A stretch of 64,000 nucleotides of DNA from Nostoc calcicola FACHB-3891 (GCF_014697355.1 NZ_JACJRQ010000008.1:62001-126000), one strand, 5' to 3'. Shown: positions 36,777 to 46,802, counted from the first letter of the stretch. A program made the numbers and translations. Notes: generated by a model not told the origin, from the sequence alone.

Positions 36777-37349
36777 TTACTCTACTTCATTAAAAAGATG
36801 TTCCTCCAACAAAGGCTGTACTTGACGAAACTCCTCTGGAGAAAGTAATTCAGGTTCACCTGTTTTCGTTATTCGTGCAAAAAACAACAGCGGATCGAGG
36901 GGTGTATAGATTGCGTACTCCTGATGTTCATCATAGAAGCTAGCCAATAGCTGTAATTGCTCCGGCTCTAAATCTGCTTCTTCGTCTTCGATTTCTAAAG
37001 TAAAGAGTTCTGATTCTTCAACTGGCGGTAAATCACCTGCAACTGTCAGAGCATAAGCTGTATTTTTCAGTGTCAAGTTTTGCTCAGATAGTACAGCTTG
37101 GGCAGTGCTAAAAATTTGCTCAATAATGGCGTCATCTTCTACAAGAACTGCTTCTTCTTCCTCATCTTCACCTTGCCAGGAAAAAATTTCTACAGGTGAG
37201 TCTACAGGAAGAAGTAAAACATATTCTTGTCCATCTACCTCAAGGGAATGCTCGATGTAACATTCGAGCGATCGCCCTTTGTCATCGGTTAAAGTGATGG
37301 AACCCGCATGAGCGTTATCATTTTCTTCAGGAAATGGAGAGAAAGACAT
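36777..37349 (-). CDS. DUF3727 domain protein
   Basis: The start at 37349 (MSFSPFPEEND) is preferred over 37406, which adds a hydrophobic leader unlike the rest. The 190-residue product is very acidic. The first half resembles the DUF1292-like domain (GSITLTDDKGRSLECYIEHSLEVDG), and the second half matches DUF3727 (YTPLDPLLFFARI), a pairing I recall from cyanobacteria and plastids. Function unknown. It is upstream of no close partner and follows ruvX on the same strand after about 60 bp. Confidence 0.8.
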   Translation of the reverse strand: MSFSPFPEENDNAHAGSITLTDDKGRSLECYIEHSLEVDGQEYVLLLPVDSPVEIFSWQGEDEEEEAVLVEDDAIIEQIFSTAQAVLSEQNLTLKNTAYALTVAGDLPPVEESELFTLEIEDEEADLEPEQLQLLASFYDEHQEYAIYTPLDPLLFFARITKTGEPELLSPEEFRQVQPLLEEHLFNEVE

Positions 37350-37468
37350 GGCCAAATGTAGAACTTTAATAAATACCAGCAAGCTTGTAAATCGTTTAAC
37401 TATCAAATAGCTTTACACGTAGATCCAAATGCTGGGTAATCGTTTTCAGAATATCATGTTAAAAGGTA

Positions 37469-37966
37469 TCAATAGTCAATAGCTGCCACTGAACTGCGGG
37501 AATTAGCACGCCTAGTATCGAGCCATTGTTGCAAAATCAAAGAGGCTGCCTTGCGGTCAATCAAACCTTTATGGCGTGATGGGGAGCGATTCTCAGCTAT
37601 GAGCAGTTGTTCTGCTTGAAATGAAGTTAATCGTTCATCGACGTATTCCAGAGGCAAATTCAGCGCCTTTGCGAGTCTTTTGGCAAACTTTTGCACTTGA
37701 CGTGCCTGAAATCCTAGTGAGCCATCCATTGAATAAGGTAAACCTATAACCAGGATTTGCACCTGACGTTCATTAATTATTTGCCGGATTTGCTGGACAT
37801 CCTGCTCAAAAGATGTACGCTCAATTGTGGTGATACCTGTGGCAATCAAACCCGTGCCATCGCACCCAGCAACACCAATCCGCTTGCTACCGAAATCTAA
37901 TCCCAAAGCTGAAATAAACGGTTTTGCTTGCTCTTGCGGTATCACACTAATTCTCCTGCTGTGCAT
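37469..37966 (-). CDS. ruvX: RuvX/YqgF family Holliday-junction-resolvase-like protein
   Basis: RNase-H-fold protein of 165 residues. The first catalytic strand is ALGLDFGSKRIGVAG; further motifs are LVIGLPYSMDGSLG, YVDERLTSFQAEQ and KGLIDRKAASLILQQWLD. Family members act on nucleic acid, in pre-16S rRNA processing or recombination. The first 19 residues before ISALGLD are longer than usual. The gene overlaps the end of the GNAT gene by 20 bp, indicating coupled translation. Confidence 0.93.
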   Translation of the reverse strand: MHSRRISVIPQEQAKPFISALGLDFGSKRIGVAGCDGTGLIATGITTIERTSFEQDVQQIRQIINERQVQILVIGLPYSMDGSLGFQARQVQKFAKRLAKALNLPLEYVDERLTSFQAEQLLIAENRSPSRHKGLIDRKAASLILQQWLDTRRANSRSSVAAIDY

Positions 37967-39185
37967 CTGCTGATTCCGGAATCGGCGATGCTTCCATGCT
38001 GGTGTTTTTTACCGAAAAATTAATCGGTTCTGATTTGCTTGGCTGTGGTCTATCTGACGATGGTGACTTTCCTGGTTGTACCCACGACATTCCGCCTGGT
38101 ATGGGTTTACGAGCCGGTTGTAGACCTTGTAGCATATCAGTCCACTGAATTCCTTCTAAGGAGACGAATTTTGACTCCCGTAGCTTGTGCCACACAGAGC
38201 GAGACATAATTAGCGTATGTTCTATACGTTTTGCCCCGATTCGCTCTAAATACTCTTCTCGCTCTGCCTGATAATCTGAAGAAGCTAATTGTAAGCCTTG
38301 TTGAGGAAAATCTTGGGCAATACGAGCCAGTTGAGATAGTAATTCTGGATACAGCCAAGTGTAAGCAGGATGAACCGTCAGGGTTGCAACGTGGGGTACT
38401 TCGCCCTTCCGATCGAGTTGCACCTGAAAATAGCCGATCGCGGCTTTGCGTTGGGGTTCAAATACGTAACCACTTACTACTTCTGTTTTGGTTACCCATT
38501 GCTTGACGGCATCAGTTAAAGCGCCGAACAAACTGGTTTTAAAGTCGCGGGTATTGCGGTCAAAAACTTGACGTACCAAAGGCGGCATTGATGCCGTATC
38601 TAATTGATATAACAGCTGGGCATCAGCATTGCTCACTGGCAAGAGGTTGGGTAAATCTGGCTCTGCTTGTGCCAATTCAACAAGCAATTGAGGCTCGATT
38701 TCCCAGTATGTCATTTCTGCCAAACGCTGAAATCCATTTTGTCGATACAGTGCCAGCGCTTCTATGTCGTTGATGTTAACTTCCAGTAGCCAAGTGCGAG
38801 CTTCCAAAATCGATTCAAAGCAGTGACGCAAAAGCTGGGAGCCAATTCCTTGTTTATCCGCACCACGTTCTAGTAGTACTCGATCGATGCGCCAAGTACT
38901 GCGTGTGCGGTTAAAAGGTGACACTTGAATCATCCCTAGAAGCATCCGCCCTTGCTCTGCTACATAAGCACAGAGGCCATACTGTAGCGGGTTAGGAAAC
39001 CAACTCAAAAATTTGAGTAATCCATACCAGCGACGCAGCCTTTGCATCTGGCTGATGGCAAAATTTGCTCCCTTGGGAGTAAGGGCTGCGAATGACTCTT
39101 GAGTGATGCGCTCGATTCCGTCCAGATCCCGGTATTGGACTGGTCGGATGACAACGCTGAGATTTCGGGGAAGTAATGAAGTCAT
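37947..39185 (-). CDS. GNAT family N-acetyltransferase
   Basis: The ATG at 39185 (MTSLLPRNLSV) is preferred; the frame is open to 39203. The N-terminal GNAT domain runs to about residue 165, with the acetyl-CoA motif ERGADKQGIGSQLLRHC and LEVNINDIEALALYRQNGFQ. The second half (residues 180-350) looks like a degenerate second GNAT-like domain. A Pro/Ser-rich tail follows. The substrate is unknown. Upstream of and overlapping ruvX. Confidence 0.87.
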   Translation of the reverse strand: MTSLLPRNLSVVIRPVQYRDLDGIERITQESFAALTPKGANFAISQMQRLRRWYGLLKFLSWFPNPLQYGLCAYVAEQGRMLLGMIQVSPFNRTRSTWRIDRVLLERGADKQGIGSQLLRHCFESILEARTWLLEVNINDIEALALYRQNGFQRLAEMTYWEIEPQLLVELAQAEPDLPNLLPVSNADAQLLYQLDTASMPPLVRQVFDRNTRDFKTSLFGALTDAVKQWVTKTEVVSGYVFEPQRKAAIGYFQVQLDRKGEVPHVATLTVHPAYTWLYPELLSQLARIAQDFPQQGLQLASSDYQAEREEYLERIGAKRIEHTLIMSRSVWHKLRESKFVSLEGIQWTDMLQGLQPARKPIPGGMSWVQPGKSPSSDRPQPSKSEPINFSVKNTSMEASPIPESADAQQEN

Positions 39186-39407
39186 TTTTGTTCCAGCCGC
39201 CATTTAGCCTTAACTAACTGCTCTTTGTCGGAAGTGCTGCAATCATCTTAACTACTTTCTGCTCTTGACTATTGCGCCAAAAGGGTGATTTTAGTAACTT
39301 AATACTTAAAAAAGCAGAAAAAGCAGATATCGTGAGAACACCATTGGCATTGACCCAACAACATCTGCCTTTATTTTATTTGAATTTTGATTAAAGTATG
39401 TGTATAT

Positions 39408-39620
39408 TTATAAGCCTTGTCGAGAAACTAGCTTTTCAAAGTTGGCTTGGGTTTGATGGAGTAGTTGCTGGCGACTATCGAAGAGTGTTTGCTTCAGGGG
39501 CGGAACAAGATTGCGAGCTTGCAGAGTCATGTGCAGTTGTAGATTAGCGACATATTCACTGAAATCTTGATTCATTTCATCTGCGATCGCATCCGTTAAG
39601 AAATTTGATTCCATTGCCAC
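39408..39620 (-). CDS. small hypothetical protein (70 aa)
   Basis: A GTG start at 39620 is favoured because AGGAGA ends about five or six bases before it; an ATG two codons later and an upstream ATG at 39665 are alternatives. The product is helical and soluble, with DAIADEMNQDFSEYV and a Gln-rich end (SRQQLLHQTQANFE). No domain is recognised. It sits alone between GNAT and the LysR gene. Confidence 0.5.
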   Translation of the reverse strand: MAMESNFLTDAIADEMNQDFSEYVANLQLHMTLQARNLVPPLKQTLFDSRQQLLHQTQANFEKLVSRQGL

Positions 39621-39818
39621 TGTGTTCTCCTGTGTTAATCCTGTGCTGTCTCTCTTCATCATCAAAAATTATCACGTTGTTAGGACTAACTTTTTAATTC
39701 GCAATGAAGTTTAACGCTTCTTTAGAGATAGCGATCGCCTGGGGTTTGGGTTCGACGTGGGAGATTTCTAGCCAAGGAAGCGCAAATTCTGCCTCTAGCT
39801 TGCTTTGAGACAATCAAA

Positions 39819-40781
39819 TTATTTTTCTGCTATCTCTTGAACTACCGTCAGGAATTGGCGCAGCAACATGGAATCGGTCGGTGCTGGCTGTAACAAAGCT
39901 TTAAGATCTGCGCGTCGCCAAACCACCGCAATTGCCCTTGCAAACGGGCTGTCTTGAAGGTCACGGTACACCACTCCTTGACGTTGAAGCGTTTGCACGT
40001 TATCTGGCAGAATCGACACGCCTGCACCTGCTGCCACTAAACTGAGGTTGATCACCATCCAAGTGGCTTTGACCGTTTCCAGCAATGTCGGCTTGAATCC
40101 CATTTGTTCAAATTGCGATAAGACCACTTCGTAGGAGGGTACTGCATCAAGGGGTGGCAAAATCAGCTGCTCGTGCTTGAGTGCTTCCAGTGGAATCTGG
40201 GATCGCGCCGCCAAGGGATGGTGTTCTGGCAATGCGATCACAAAGGACTCTTCCACAATCGGGAGAAAGTTCAGAGTTGAATCACCTGAGTAGGGATTGG
40301 GCAAATGTTCAAATCCAACATCGATGGAGGTATCGCGCAGTCCTTCCATCATTTCCTGGAGCGTCATCGATCGCAGTTCTAATTCCACGTTCGGATAACG
40401 TTCACGAAAGGTTTTGAGAATGTCTGGAAGTAAACTATTGGCGATCGCAGTGTTCACCACCACCACCAGCTTGCCAATTTCGCCACGACTCGCTTGCTGT
40501 GCGCGTGTTACTGCCCGTTCGAGCGCAGCAGTGGCAATTCTTAACTCCGTGAGAAAAACCTTTCCCGCCACCGTTAGCACCGGAGGGCGACGAGTGCGAT
40601 CGAAGAGTTCAACCCTCAACGCCGCTTCGAGGGCGGCGATGGTTTTGCTGAGGTAGGATTGTTCCACATCCAAGCGTTGAGCCGCTTTGCTAAAGCTTTT
40701 TTTATCACCCGTTTCTGCAACCAGCTCCATAAAATACTCTAGCTGTCGGATTTCCAGCTGATTCCAAGGTCGGAGGGTCAT
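39819..40781 (-). CDS. LysR-type transcriptional regulator
   Basis: A 320-residue LTTR. The N-terminal winged HTH is plain (RQLEYFMELVAETGDKKSFSKAAQ interrupted by a small insertion, then SYLSKTIAALEAALRVELFDR). The C-terminal periplasmic-binding-protein-like effector domain starts near residue 95 (GKLVVVVNTAIANSLLPDIL). It is divergent from the heme-oxygenase-fold gene at 40902 with 120 bp between them, the classical arrangement for an LTTR and its target. The inducer is unknown. Confidence 0.93.
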   Translation of the reverse strand: MTLRPWNQLEIRQLEYFMELVAETGDKKSFSKAAQRLDVEQSYLSKTIAALEAALRVELFDRTRRPPVLTVAGKVFLTELRIATAALERAVTRAQQASRGEIGKLVVVVNTAIANSLLPDILKTFRERYPNVELELRSMTLQEMMEGLRDTSIDVGFEHLPNPYSGDSTLNFLPIVEESFVIALPEHHPLAARSQIPLEALKHEQLILPPLDAVPSYEVVLSQFEQMGFKPTLLETVKATWMVINLSLVAAGAGVSILPDNVQTLQRQGVVYRDLQDSPFARAIAVVWRRADLKALLQPAPTDSMLLRQFLTVVQEIAEK

Positions 40782-40901
40782 TTCAGCACAATACTATGAT
40801 TAAAATATCATACTAATATAATCAAAAACCACTTACTAACATACTAATAATCTTCTAGGCTGGCTTTTATCAAATGATGACAAGCAACTAGGAGATTTTT
40901 T
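40782..40901. promoter_or_regulatory. divergent promoter region, LysR and heme-oxygenase-fold gene
   Basis: An AT-rich 120-bp gap includes the tandem word CATACTAATA (about 40809 and 40850) and GGAG before the ATG at 40902. Repeated words spaced about 40 bp apart are plausible LysR half-sites; this is inference. Confidence 0.45.
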
Positions 40902-41702
40902 ATGAAAATGCAGTCTGCGCTCGCTCAGACATCTAGCCGCTTAAATCGAGACATCGAACTACCGCCTGCGGTGAAAGCCCAAGAATCGGCAATCAGTTCT
41001 AGAGCGATCGCTTATTGTCACGAAGTCCTGGATCGCAGTCGCTTTTTTTCCCTGCTGAAAGCTGGAGCGATGACTCCAGGACTAATGCAATATACCTTTC
41101 TCCAGTATCATTTTTGGCGCGATCGCCTGCATCAGTGGTTTGGCTTGTGCATCGTCAAAGCAGGAAGTTGCACTGACCCAGATCAAAAATCCGCGATTAT
41201 GTCTTTGGCAGATCACACCTTCACAGATTTGCAAGACGATCATAGTCAGATGTACGTAGAATTTCTTCACGATCTGGGATTGAGTGATACTGAAATTATG
41301 GCAACTCAACGAAGTGCCGCGACCGTATCGTATGAACGTTCATTTTTCGATGAATTCGGCTACGGAAGCGACAACTTTTACGAAGCCCTAGCTGCGCTGA
41401 GTGGTCGAGAACTGTGTGTGTCAATCCGAAACGCCAGAATTCTGCAATCATACTTTGATGCTCGTGGCATGAAGCATCCGACTTGGTTGAGCTTGCACGC
41501 AGAATTAGAAGTAAATCATTTCCAAGATTCCATTCGTCCGGTGCTGACTCGCTACGAAGGAGATTCAACCAAACTCAAAAGCGTCATCAAAGCCGTAGAG
41601 CGTGGAATTGACCGACACGTACAATATTTCGAGGATCTGCTGCATGAATACGAATCCCAAGCCAATGCTGTTGAGGACGCTAGTCATCCAGTAAACGAAT
41701 GA
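40902..41702 (+). CDS. heme-oxygenase-fold protein (TenA/PqqC/CADD-like)
   Basis: A 266-residue all-helical protein. The segments FLQYHFWRDRLHQWFGLC, LADHTFTDLQDDHSQMYVEF, ELCVSIRNARIL and HAELEVNHFQDSI place His and Glu residues as in the di-iron or helical TenA/PqqC/CADD group. That suggests a redox enzyme rather than a true heme oxygenase, but the substrate is not evident. The divergent LysR gene probably controls it. The downstream WD40 gene is 70 bp away on the same strand and could be co-transcribed. Confidence 0.75.
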   Translation: MKMQSALAQTSSRLNRDIELPPAVKAQESAISSRAIAYCHEVLDRSRFFSLLKAGAMTPGLMQYTFLQYHFWRDRLHQWFGLCIVKAGSCTDPDQKSAIMSLADHTFTDLQDDHSQMYVEFLHDLGLSDTEIMATQRSAATVSYERSFFDEFGYGSDNFYEALAALSGRELCVSIRNARILQSYFDARGMKHPTWLSLHAELEVNHFQDSIRPVLTRYEGDSTKLKSVIKAVERGIDRHVQYFEDLLHEYESQANAVEDASHPVNE

Positions 41703-41772
41703 AACTTGAGTTGCTTGGGCAACAACAACCATTATTCTTAATTCTTAGTTTGTGTAAGGAAGAGTTTTATTC

Positions 41773-43881
41773 ATGACTTTAAATGCACAGCCGCCCGATT
41801 CTGAACATTGCGATCGAGTTTGGCAATGTTTTCCTATCAATTCTCGTTGTGTGGATCAGCTTGCCTTCAGCCCTGATGGAAAAATAATAGCTAGTTGTTC
41901 TTATGAATCATTTGAACTGATAAAATTATGGGACGTTGTAAGCGGCAAACTAGTCGGCGTTATCAACTTTCCGCCATCTCTATCAAATGGCGAACAATTG
42001 TATTATCTTTCCAATTGTAACTCCCTCTTTTTTAGCTCTGACGGAAAGGCTTTGACTCATAGCGGCCTGATTTTTGATCTAGCATTGGCTAAGGTCGTCA
42101 ACGTGCGAGGAATTACATCGCATTTTAAAGGAGACCCAAAGGATACCGTTGCGGTCAGTCCAGATTTGCAAGTAGCAGTATCAGTTCACAGCGCTGATTT
42201 CGGCCTAACTTCCACCCTAAAGCTGTGGGAAACATCTACTGGAGTAGACAGACATACGTCCTGCCTGAATGAAAAAGTATGGCATATTTCTGTCAATCAG
42301 TTCAGTCCCGATGGCAAAATCTTTGCTAGCTTAATCTGGTTTAGACTGGATGACGGTAATCACGAACAAAAAATTAAGCTATGGCAAGTTGAAACAGGGA
42401 AAGAGCTTTGCAGTATTTCATTTCCAGATATAAGCGGAGAAAATAAATGGGCTGGTATCTTTGCCTTTAGCTCAGACAGTCGCATTTTAGCTAGTAATAG
42501 TGGCGATCGCCTCAGACAAGTTATTGTCTTGTCAGAAGTAGCCACAGGGCTAGAACTTTGTCGGTTCCCAGAATTTATAAACAAAAAACCTGATAATCAC
42601 TTGGGCGTTTTTGACAAAGTTACAGCTCTTGCTTTCAGCCCGAATAATCAACTATTGGCGGTTGGTGACTCAACTGGCACAATTACCTTATGGCGATTGA
42701 GTAAAGGATGGCTACGACCCTTAAGAGCCAGAAAAATTCAAACTCTGATTAGTTGTGAATCCTGTGAACCTGTCAAAACTCTTACATTTAGTCCAGATGG
42801 GCAAACATTGGCGAGTGGACTTGGCGACAATAATAGCGGAATTACACTATGGGATGTGAAAAAGGGGGAAAAACATCAAACTTTCTCTGGCCACCTAGTA
42901 GCAGCCAATAAGATTTCTACTAATTATCTCATAGACCGAGATAACTTAGCAGTTAGTCCAAATGGCAAGATAGTTGCTCACATTGACACTTCTCATTACA
43001 TAATTAAGCTTTGGGATGCAGAGAGTGGTGCTTTCCTCCATCGCTTCGAGAGTTGCAATGTTATAAAAATTGTTTTTAGTCAAAATAGCAAGTTTTTAAT
43101 TGGTATCCAGCACACTTATGATTATTTTTATACCGATAAACTCCCTCAGCTTCCTAAGAACATTATTACGTGGGAAGTTGCCACAGGCAGGAAAATTGAG
43201 TCAATTGACTATTCTGGTCAAGGACGTTGGGGTTCAAGAACTGTCAATCAGTATGGTGACTTGCTAGCGATCGTTGATCCTGTAAGCTTGTTGCTTAAAG
43301 TTCTAGATGTTCCTACTGGTCAAACGCTTTGTATACTCAGGGGTGGCTACGAGGATGTGTTGCAGATCATCTTTAGCCCAGATAAGCGTCTTTTAGCTAC
43401 TCGACATAGTATGTCTGAATTTGCGATTTGGGATATTACTACTCGTAGGTTCATTCGTACAATCCATATCGACTATTGCGAAGGTGATACTGATCCTGGA
43501 GATCCCGATCCAGTACTGTTTAGTCCAAATGGTGAACTTTTGGCGATCGCAGCAACCCGAAACATCACATTATGGCAAGTTAGCTCTGGAGAAAAGATAC
43601 ACACCATCGATCGCTTTTATCAAGGTTGGCAAAGGTGTATGGCTTTCAGCCCCAACGGACAAACCCTTGCATTCACCGCTGATGAAGTGGATGCATCTAG
43701 TTCTATTAGAAGAGGCACTCTCAGACTTTGGAATGTAGAAACTGGCAACGAAATATGTATTCTAGAGGAACCTTTCTATAAAATTGAGTCGCTTGATTTT
43801 GTTGGGAATGGACAAGTTTTAGTCAGTAGTTATAGCAATGGCACGATAAAAATGTGGCAGCAAAACAAAGTCTTAACCTGA
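41773..43881 (+). CDS. WD40 repeat protein without NTPase domain (702 aa)
   Basis: WD40 repeats begin almost at the N-terminus (LAFSPDGKIIASCSYESFELIKLWDV) and continue to the C-terminus (ESLDFVGNGQVLVSSYSNGTIKMW). About eleven to thirteen repeats of variable quality can be read, with long loops, so it probably forms two propellers. There is no signal peptide, membrane segment, kinase or NTPase domain. It would act as a scaffold. The start has GGAAGAG upstream. Confidence 0.87.
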   Translation: MTLNAQPPDSEHCDRVWQCFPINSRCVDQLAFSPDGKIIASCSYESFELIKLWDVVSGKLVGVINFPPSLSNGEQLYYLSNCNSLFFSSDGKALTHSGLIFDLALAKVVNVRGITSHFKGDPKDTVAVSPDLQVAVSVHSADFGLTSTLKLWETSTGVDRHTSCLNEKVWHISVNQFSPDGKIFASLIWFRLDDGNHEQKIKLWQVETGKELCSISFPDISGENKWAGIFAFSSDSRILASNSGDRLRQVIVLSEVATGLELCRFPEFINKKPDNHLGVFDKVTALAFSPNNQLLAVGDSTGTITLWRLSKGWLRPLRARKIQTLISCESCEPVKTLTFSPDGQTLASGLGDNNSGITLWDVKKGEKHQTFSGHLVAANKISTNYLIDRDNLAVSPNGKIVAHIDTSHYIIKLWDAESGAFLHRFESCNVIKIVFSQNSKFLIGIQHTYDYFYTDKLPQLPKNIITWEVATGRKIESIDYSGQGRWGSRTVNQYGDLLAIVDPVSLLLKVLDVPTGQTLCILRGGYEDVLQIIFSPDKRLLATRHSMSEFAIWDITTRRFIRTIHIDYCEGDTDPGDPDPVLFSPNGELLAIAATRNITLWQVSSGEKIHTIDRFYQGWQRCMAFSPNGQTLAFTADEVDASSSIRRGTLRLWNVETGNEICILEEPFYKIESLDFVGNGQVLVSSYSNGTIKMWQQNKVLT

Positions 43882-43976
43882 TGATTCAGCAGGTGTTTTC
43901 GCAGCCACAATGGATTTCATTCAGGACTCGGTACTCTTTGAGCGCCAGTATTTTGGTGACTCTTGACCGATACCCA

Positions 43977-44471
43977 TCAAAATCTCAAACCAATACCACC
44001 TTGCACAGAGATAGCTGTACCACCGCTATCACGATAGGCATCAAAAGCGATGATAGCGTTGCCAAAAAGCACAGTATTGCTATTGGGAATCATATAATCA
44101 ATTCCTGGCTGTAAAGCAAAACTAATTTTGTCGCCCACAGGGGAATCATCACCAGCAAACACCAACCCAGCACCCAAATAGGCATCAGTTTGCCAGTTCA
44201 GAGGAACATCATAAGAAACCGTTGGTACAACTGCGGTACCATTACCAATTAACACTTGGGCACGCAGAGAAATTGGTGCTTCCAAAAGCTTGTAGCGCCC
44301 AGCTATCACCCCCCCAATTTGGACACCATCAGTAATACCAACACTCGGTCCGATACCAATATAACTGCCATAGGCTACTTGAGCTTGCGCTGGCTGAGCC
44401 AAACTCCAAACCAAGCCAGCCCCCAAAACTGATACCAAATACGGAATGTACTTCATAACCCAATTCCTCAC
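43977..44471 (-). CDS. small outer-membrane beta-barrel-like protein
   Basis: The N-terminus is a signal peptide (hydrophobic residues 10-24, cleavage near AQPAQAQVA). The rest alternates polar and hydrophobic residues in strands such as YIGIGPSVGI, SISLRAQVLIG-like segments and AYLGAGLVFAG, ending in GGIGLRF with the terminal Phe typical of outer-membrane barrels. About 140 mature residues suit an eight-stranded barrel. Function unknown. It is tail-to-tail with the WD40 gene. Confidence 0.72.
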   Translation of the reverse strand: MRNWVMKYIPYLVSVLGAGLVWSLAQPAQAQVAYGSYIGIGPSVGITDGVQIGGVIAGRYKLLEAPISLRAQVLIGNGTAVVPTVSYDVPLNWQTDAYLGAGLVFAGDDSPVGDKISFALQPGIDYMIPNSNTVLFGNAIIAFDAYRDSGGTAISVQGGIGLRF

Positions 44472-44577
44472 ACCATTTTGTCAATTGTCATTGGGTATAG
44501 GGCACTTGTACTGAGCGACTCCTGCCGAGCAAAGCCGAGGTAAGTCGAAGTATTGGAAGTGCTGAGTTAGGAGTTAT

Positions 44578-44656
44578 TATTCTCCCTCATCTCCCTCATC
44601 TCCCTCATCTTTGCGTCCCCGCGTCCCCCCATCCCCGCGTCTCCCCATCTCCCCCA
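44578..44656. repeat. CTCCCTCAT/CCCCGCGTC STRR tract
   Basis: Tandem ctccctcat units are followed by ccccgcgtc and ccccatct units in the 190-bp gap between the RDD gene and the barrel gene. A GCCGAGCAAAGCCGAGG direct repeat lies just before (about 44526-44542). Confidence 0.75.
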
Positions 44657-44663
44657 TTCCATT

Positions 44664-46802
44664 CTACGGGCAACGGGGATGAATGCCTCCTTGTGTACAA
44701 ATATACGCTAGTTGCTTGGCATCTAAATTTTTGGCTTGAGAAAAATCAACGCCTTGGACTACGGCGGATACTGAGCCTAAATCTGGGGTTTGGACAAATT
44801 GATCGGCTGGATCTTGTTTGCTAGGGGCGAGAATTGTTCCTTGAAAATTTGCTCCCGCTACATTTGCTCCCCGTAAATCTGCAAGACTGAGGTCGGCATT
44901 TTGCAAGTTAACGTTTTCCATCTGAGCAGAACGCAAAACTGCACCAGTCAGACGAGTGGCACTCAGGTTGGCATTGCTGAGATTAGCTCGATCTAAGTAT
45001 GCTCCTGATAAATCTGCCCCTTCCCAATCGGTATTAGTTAAGTTGGCAAAGGATAATTGTGTTCCTATGGCACTGACCCGACCTAAACGTGCAGCGTATA
45101 AATTCGCTTCGTTCAACTTGGCGTCACCTAAATCTGCTCCAGTTAAGCTGGCTTGTTCCAAAACTGCGTTTCGCAAATCCGCTCCCACTAGCTGGGTGCT
45201 GTTGAGCTTAGCCTCATATAAGCGGGCATTGGATAAGTTAGCTCTGTTGAGGGTGGCGCGGCTCAAATCAGTACGATTCATCAAAACTCGGCTGAGGTTG
45301 GCATCAGTAAGATTGGCTTGCTGCAACTGAGCTTGGCTTAAATCAGCCATCACATCGTCGAAGGTATCCCAGCGTCCATCCTCACCCACGCCCCGGAAGC
45401 GGCTACCCTTAAAACTGGCTTGGTTCAGATTTGCAGATTTTAATTTCACTCCTGACAAATCAATATTGTCTAGTACCAAGTTGAATAAGGAACTGCTTGG
45501 AGTACCGCTTTGACCTAATTGGATGCGACTCAGGTCAACACCCTCAATTTTTCCACTGTAAACAGACAGAATTTTATTGATTGTCCGCTGGTTTCTTTGT
45601 AGCCGCCCTTGGCGCAGTTCTCGTTCTTGGGTTGCACTGCTGCTCAAAGACTCTAGTTCACTCACCAAAAATTGATTCTTATTTTTTAATTCGGGGATGG
45701 CTTTGGGACCGGCACTTGTTAAAGCTTGTTGAATCGTATCCACGAGACTGGGGTTGTTTTCCTTCACCAAGAGATCTGCGAGAAATTGAATCGATTGTGG
45801 GTCTTTGAGACCACCCAACGCCAAAATTGCACTTTGGCGTTGCTCATTGGTAGCTACAGAGTCAGGACTCAATTGTTTGACAAGTTCTAGGAACTGTTGG
45901 CTGTTGATTTGCTTGGTTGCTCGCTGGGATTGTTGAATTTGGATATAGACTTGAGTACCTATTAAAGTTGCCAGCACAGCAGTCATGCTCGTCAGCCCTA
46001 CCCCAAACAAAGTCAGATTGGGATTTTGCTGTATCCGCCGCCATATATGAGGTGCTTTGCTTGGGGCTGCGGCTTCCTGCCATTCCTCTGCTCGATCGCT
46101 ATCCCCAGTAGACTGAACTTGTTTGTTAGGAAAAAGTGAAGATGGCAAGGGGCGAGTAGCATCTACACTGTAAGTGCTGGCGAGTCGATCGTGGAGGGCA
46201 CGACGCCCCCGGCGCGACGGTAAAGCTATTCCTTCACCCAGCACCATTAACACAGCCAAAAATGTGAATAATCCTAAATTAGGAAAAGCAAAGCTGTAGC
46301 GCCACAGCAAATAAGCGATGGAAACGGGTACAGTCCAACGACCAACTCCTTCTCTAATTACAACTGCTCCCAAACCAGGGGGCGCTCCTTGCTCGTTGAC
46401 AACCCGCACTCCTAACCAACGTTTGGGAATTGTCCTACCAGTCTTAGCCAGTAAATACAATTGCCACCAAGAAAGGGTTACAGGCGCTAATACCGCGATT
46501 GTCCACAAAAAATTAGTCGGCCATGCTACGTTACGAATACCATAGCTAACAGGCAGAGCCAATGGCCTGGCGATCGCTCTTTCCATTGTTACCAACACCG
46601 GGTTGAGCGGCACTCGGTTGAGATCGCTTCTCGAATTGACATAGACACCAATGCCAAAGGGAATCAACCCACTAGTAACCACTAGTGTGATTTCAGCCGC
46701 CCAGGCAGCAAAACGCCTGCCAGTTAGCAGTAGCGAATTGGCTCTTTCCGGTTCTTGTGACTGACCAGATTGATTACTTCTCCTCACAGTTGGTGTCGTC
46801 AT
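44664..46802 (-). CDS. RDD-domain membrane protein with pentapeptide repeats
   Basis: A 712-residue protein. Residues 25-215 are an RDD-family membrane domain with several hydrophobic helices and GRTIPKRWLGVRVVNEQG. A further helix follows at about 265-285. Residues 305-370 resemble a short HEAT-like segment (AILALGGLKDPQSIQFLADLL). From about 420 to 690 there are pentapeptide repeats of A(D/N)Lxx type (ANLTDANLSRVLMNRTDLSR and onwards), expected to form a right-handed beta helix. Function unknown; scaffold or transporter-associated roles are possible. Confidence 0.87.
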   Translation of the reverse strand: MTTPTVRRSNQSGQSQEPERANSLLLTGRRFAAWAAEITLVVTSGLIPFGIGVYVNSRSDLNRVPLNPVLVTMERAIARPLALPVSYGIRNVAWPTNFLWTIAVLAPVTLSWWQLYLLAKTGRTIPKRWLGVRVVNEQGAPPGLGAVVIREGVGRWTVPVSIAYLLWRYSFAFPNLGLFTFLAVLMVLGEGIALPSRRGRRALHDRLASTYSVDATRPLPSSLFPNKQVQSTGDSDRAEEWQEAAAPSKAPHIWRRIQQNPNLTLFGVGLTSMTAVLATLIGTQVYIQIQQSQRATKQINSQQFLELVKQLSPDSVATNEQRQSAILALGGLKDPQSIQFLADLLVKENNPSLVDTIQQALTSAGPKAIPELKNKNQFLVSELESLSSSATQERELRQGRLQRNQRTINKILSVYSGKIEGVDLSRIQLGQSGTPSSSLFNLVLDNIDLSGVKLKSANLNQASFKGSRFRGVGEDGRWDTFDDVMADLSQAQLQQANLTDANLSRVLMNRTDLSRATLNRANLSNARLYEAKLNSTQLVGADLRNAVLEQASLTGADLGDAKLNEANLYAARLGRVSAIGTQLSFANLTNTDWEGADLSGAYLDRANLSNANLSATRLTGAVLRSAQMENVNLQNADLSLADLRGANVAGANFQGTILAPSKQDPADQFVQTPDLGSVSAVVQGVDFSQAKNLDAKQLAYICTQGGIHPRCP

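Noticed and set aside
44956..45330. Plus-strand 124-residue frame opposite the RDD-pentapeptide gene
   Set aside because: Its repetitive Leu/Ala/Lys pattern is the antisense of the pentapeptide repeats.
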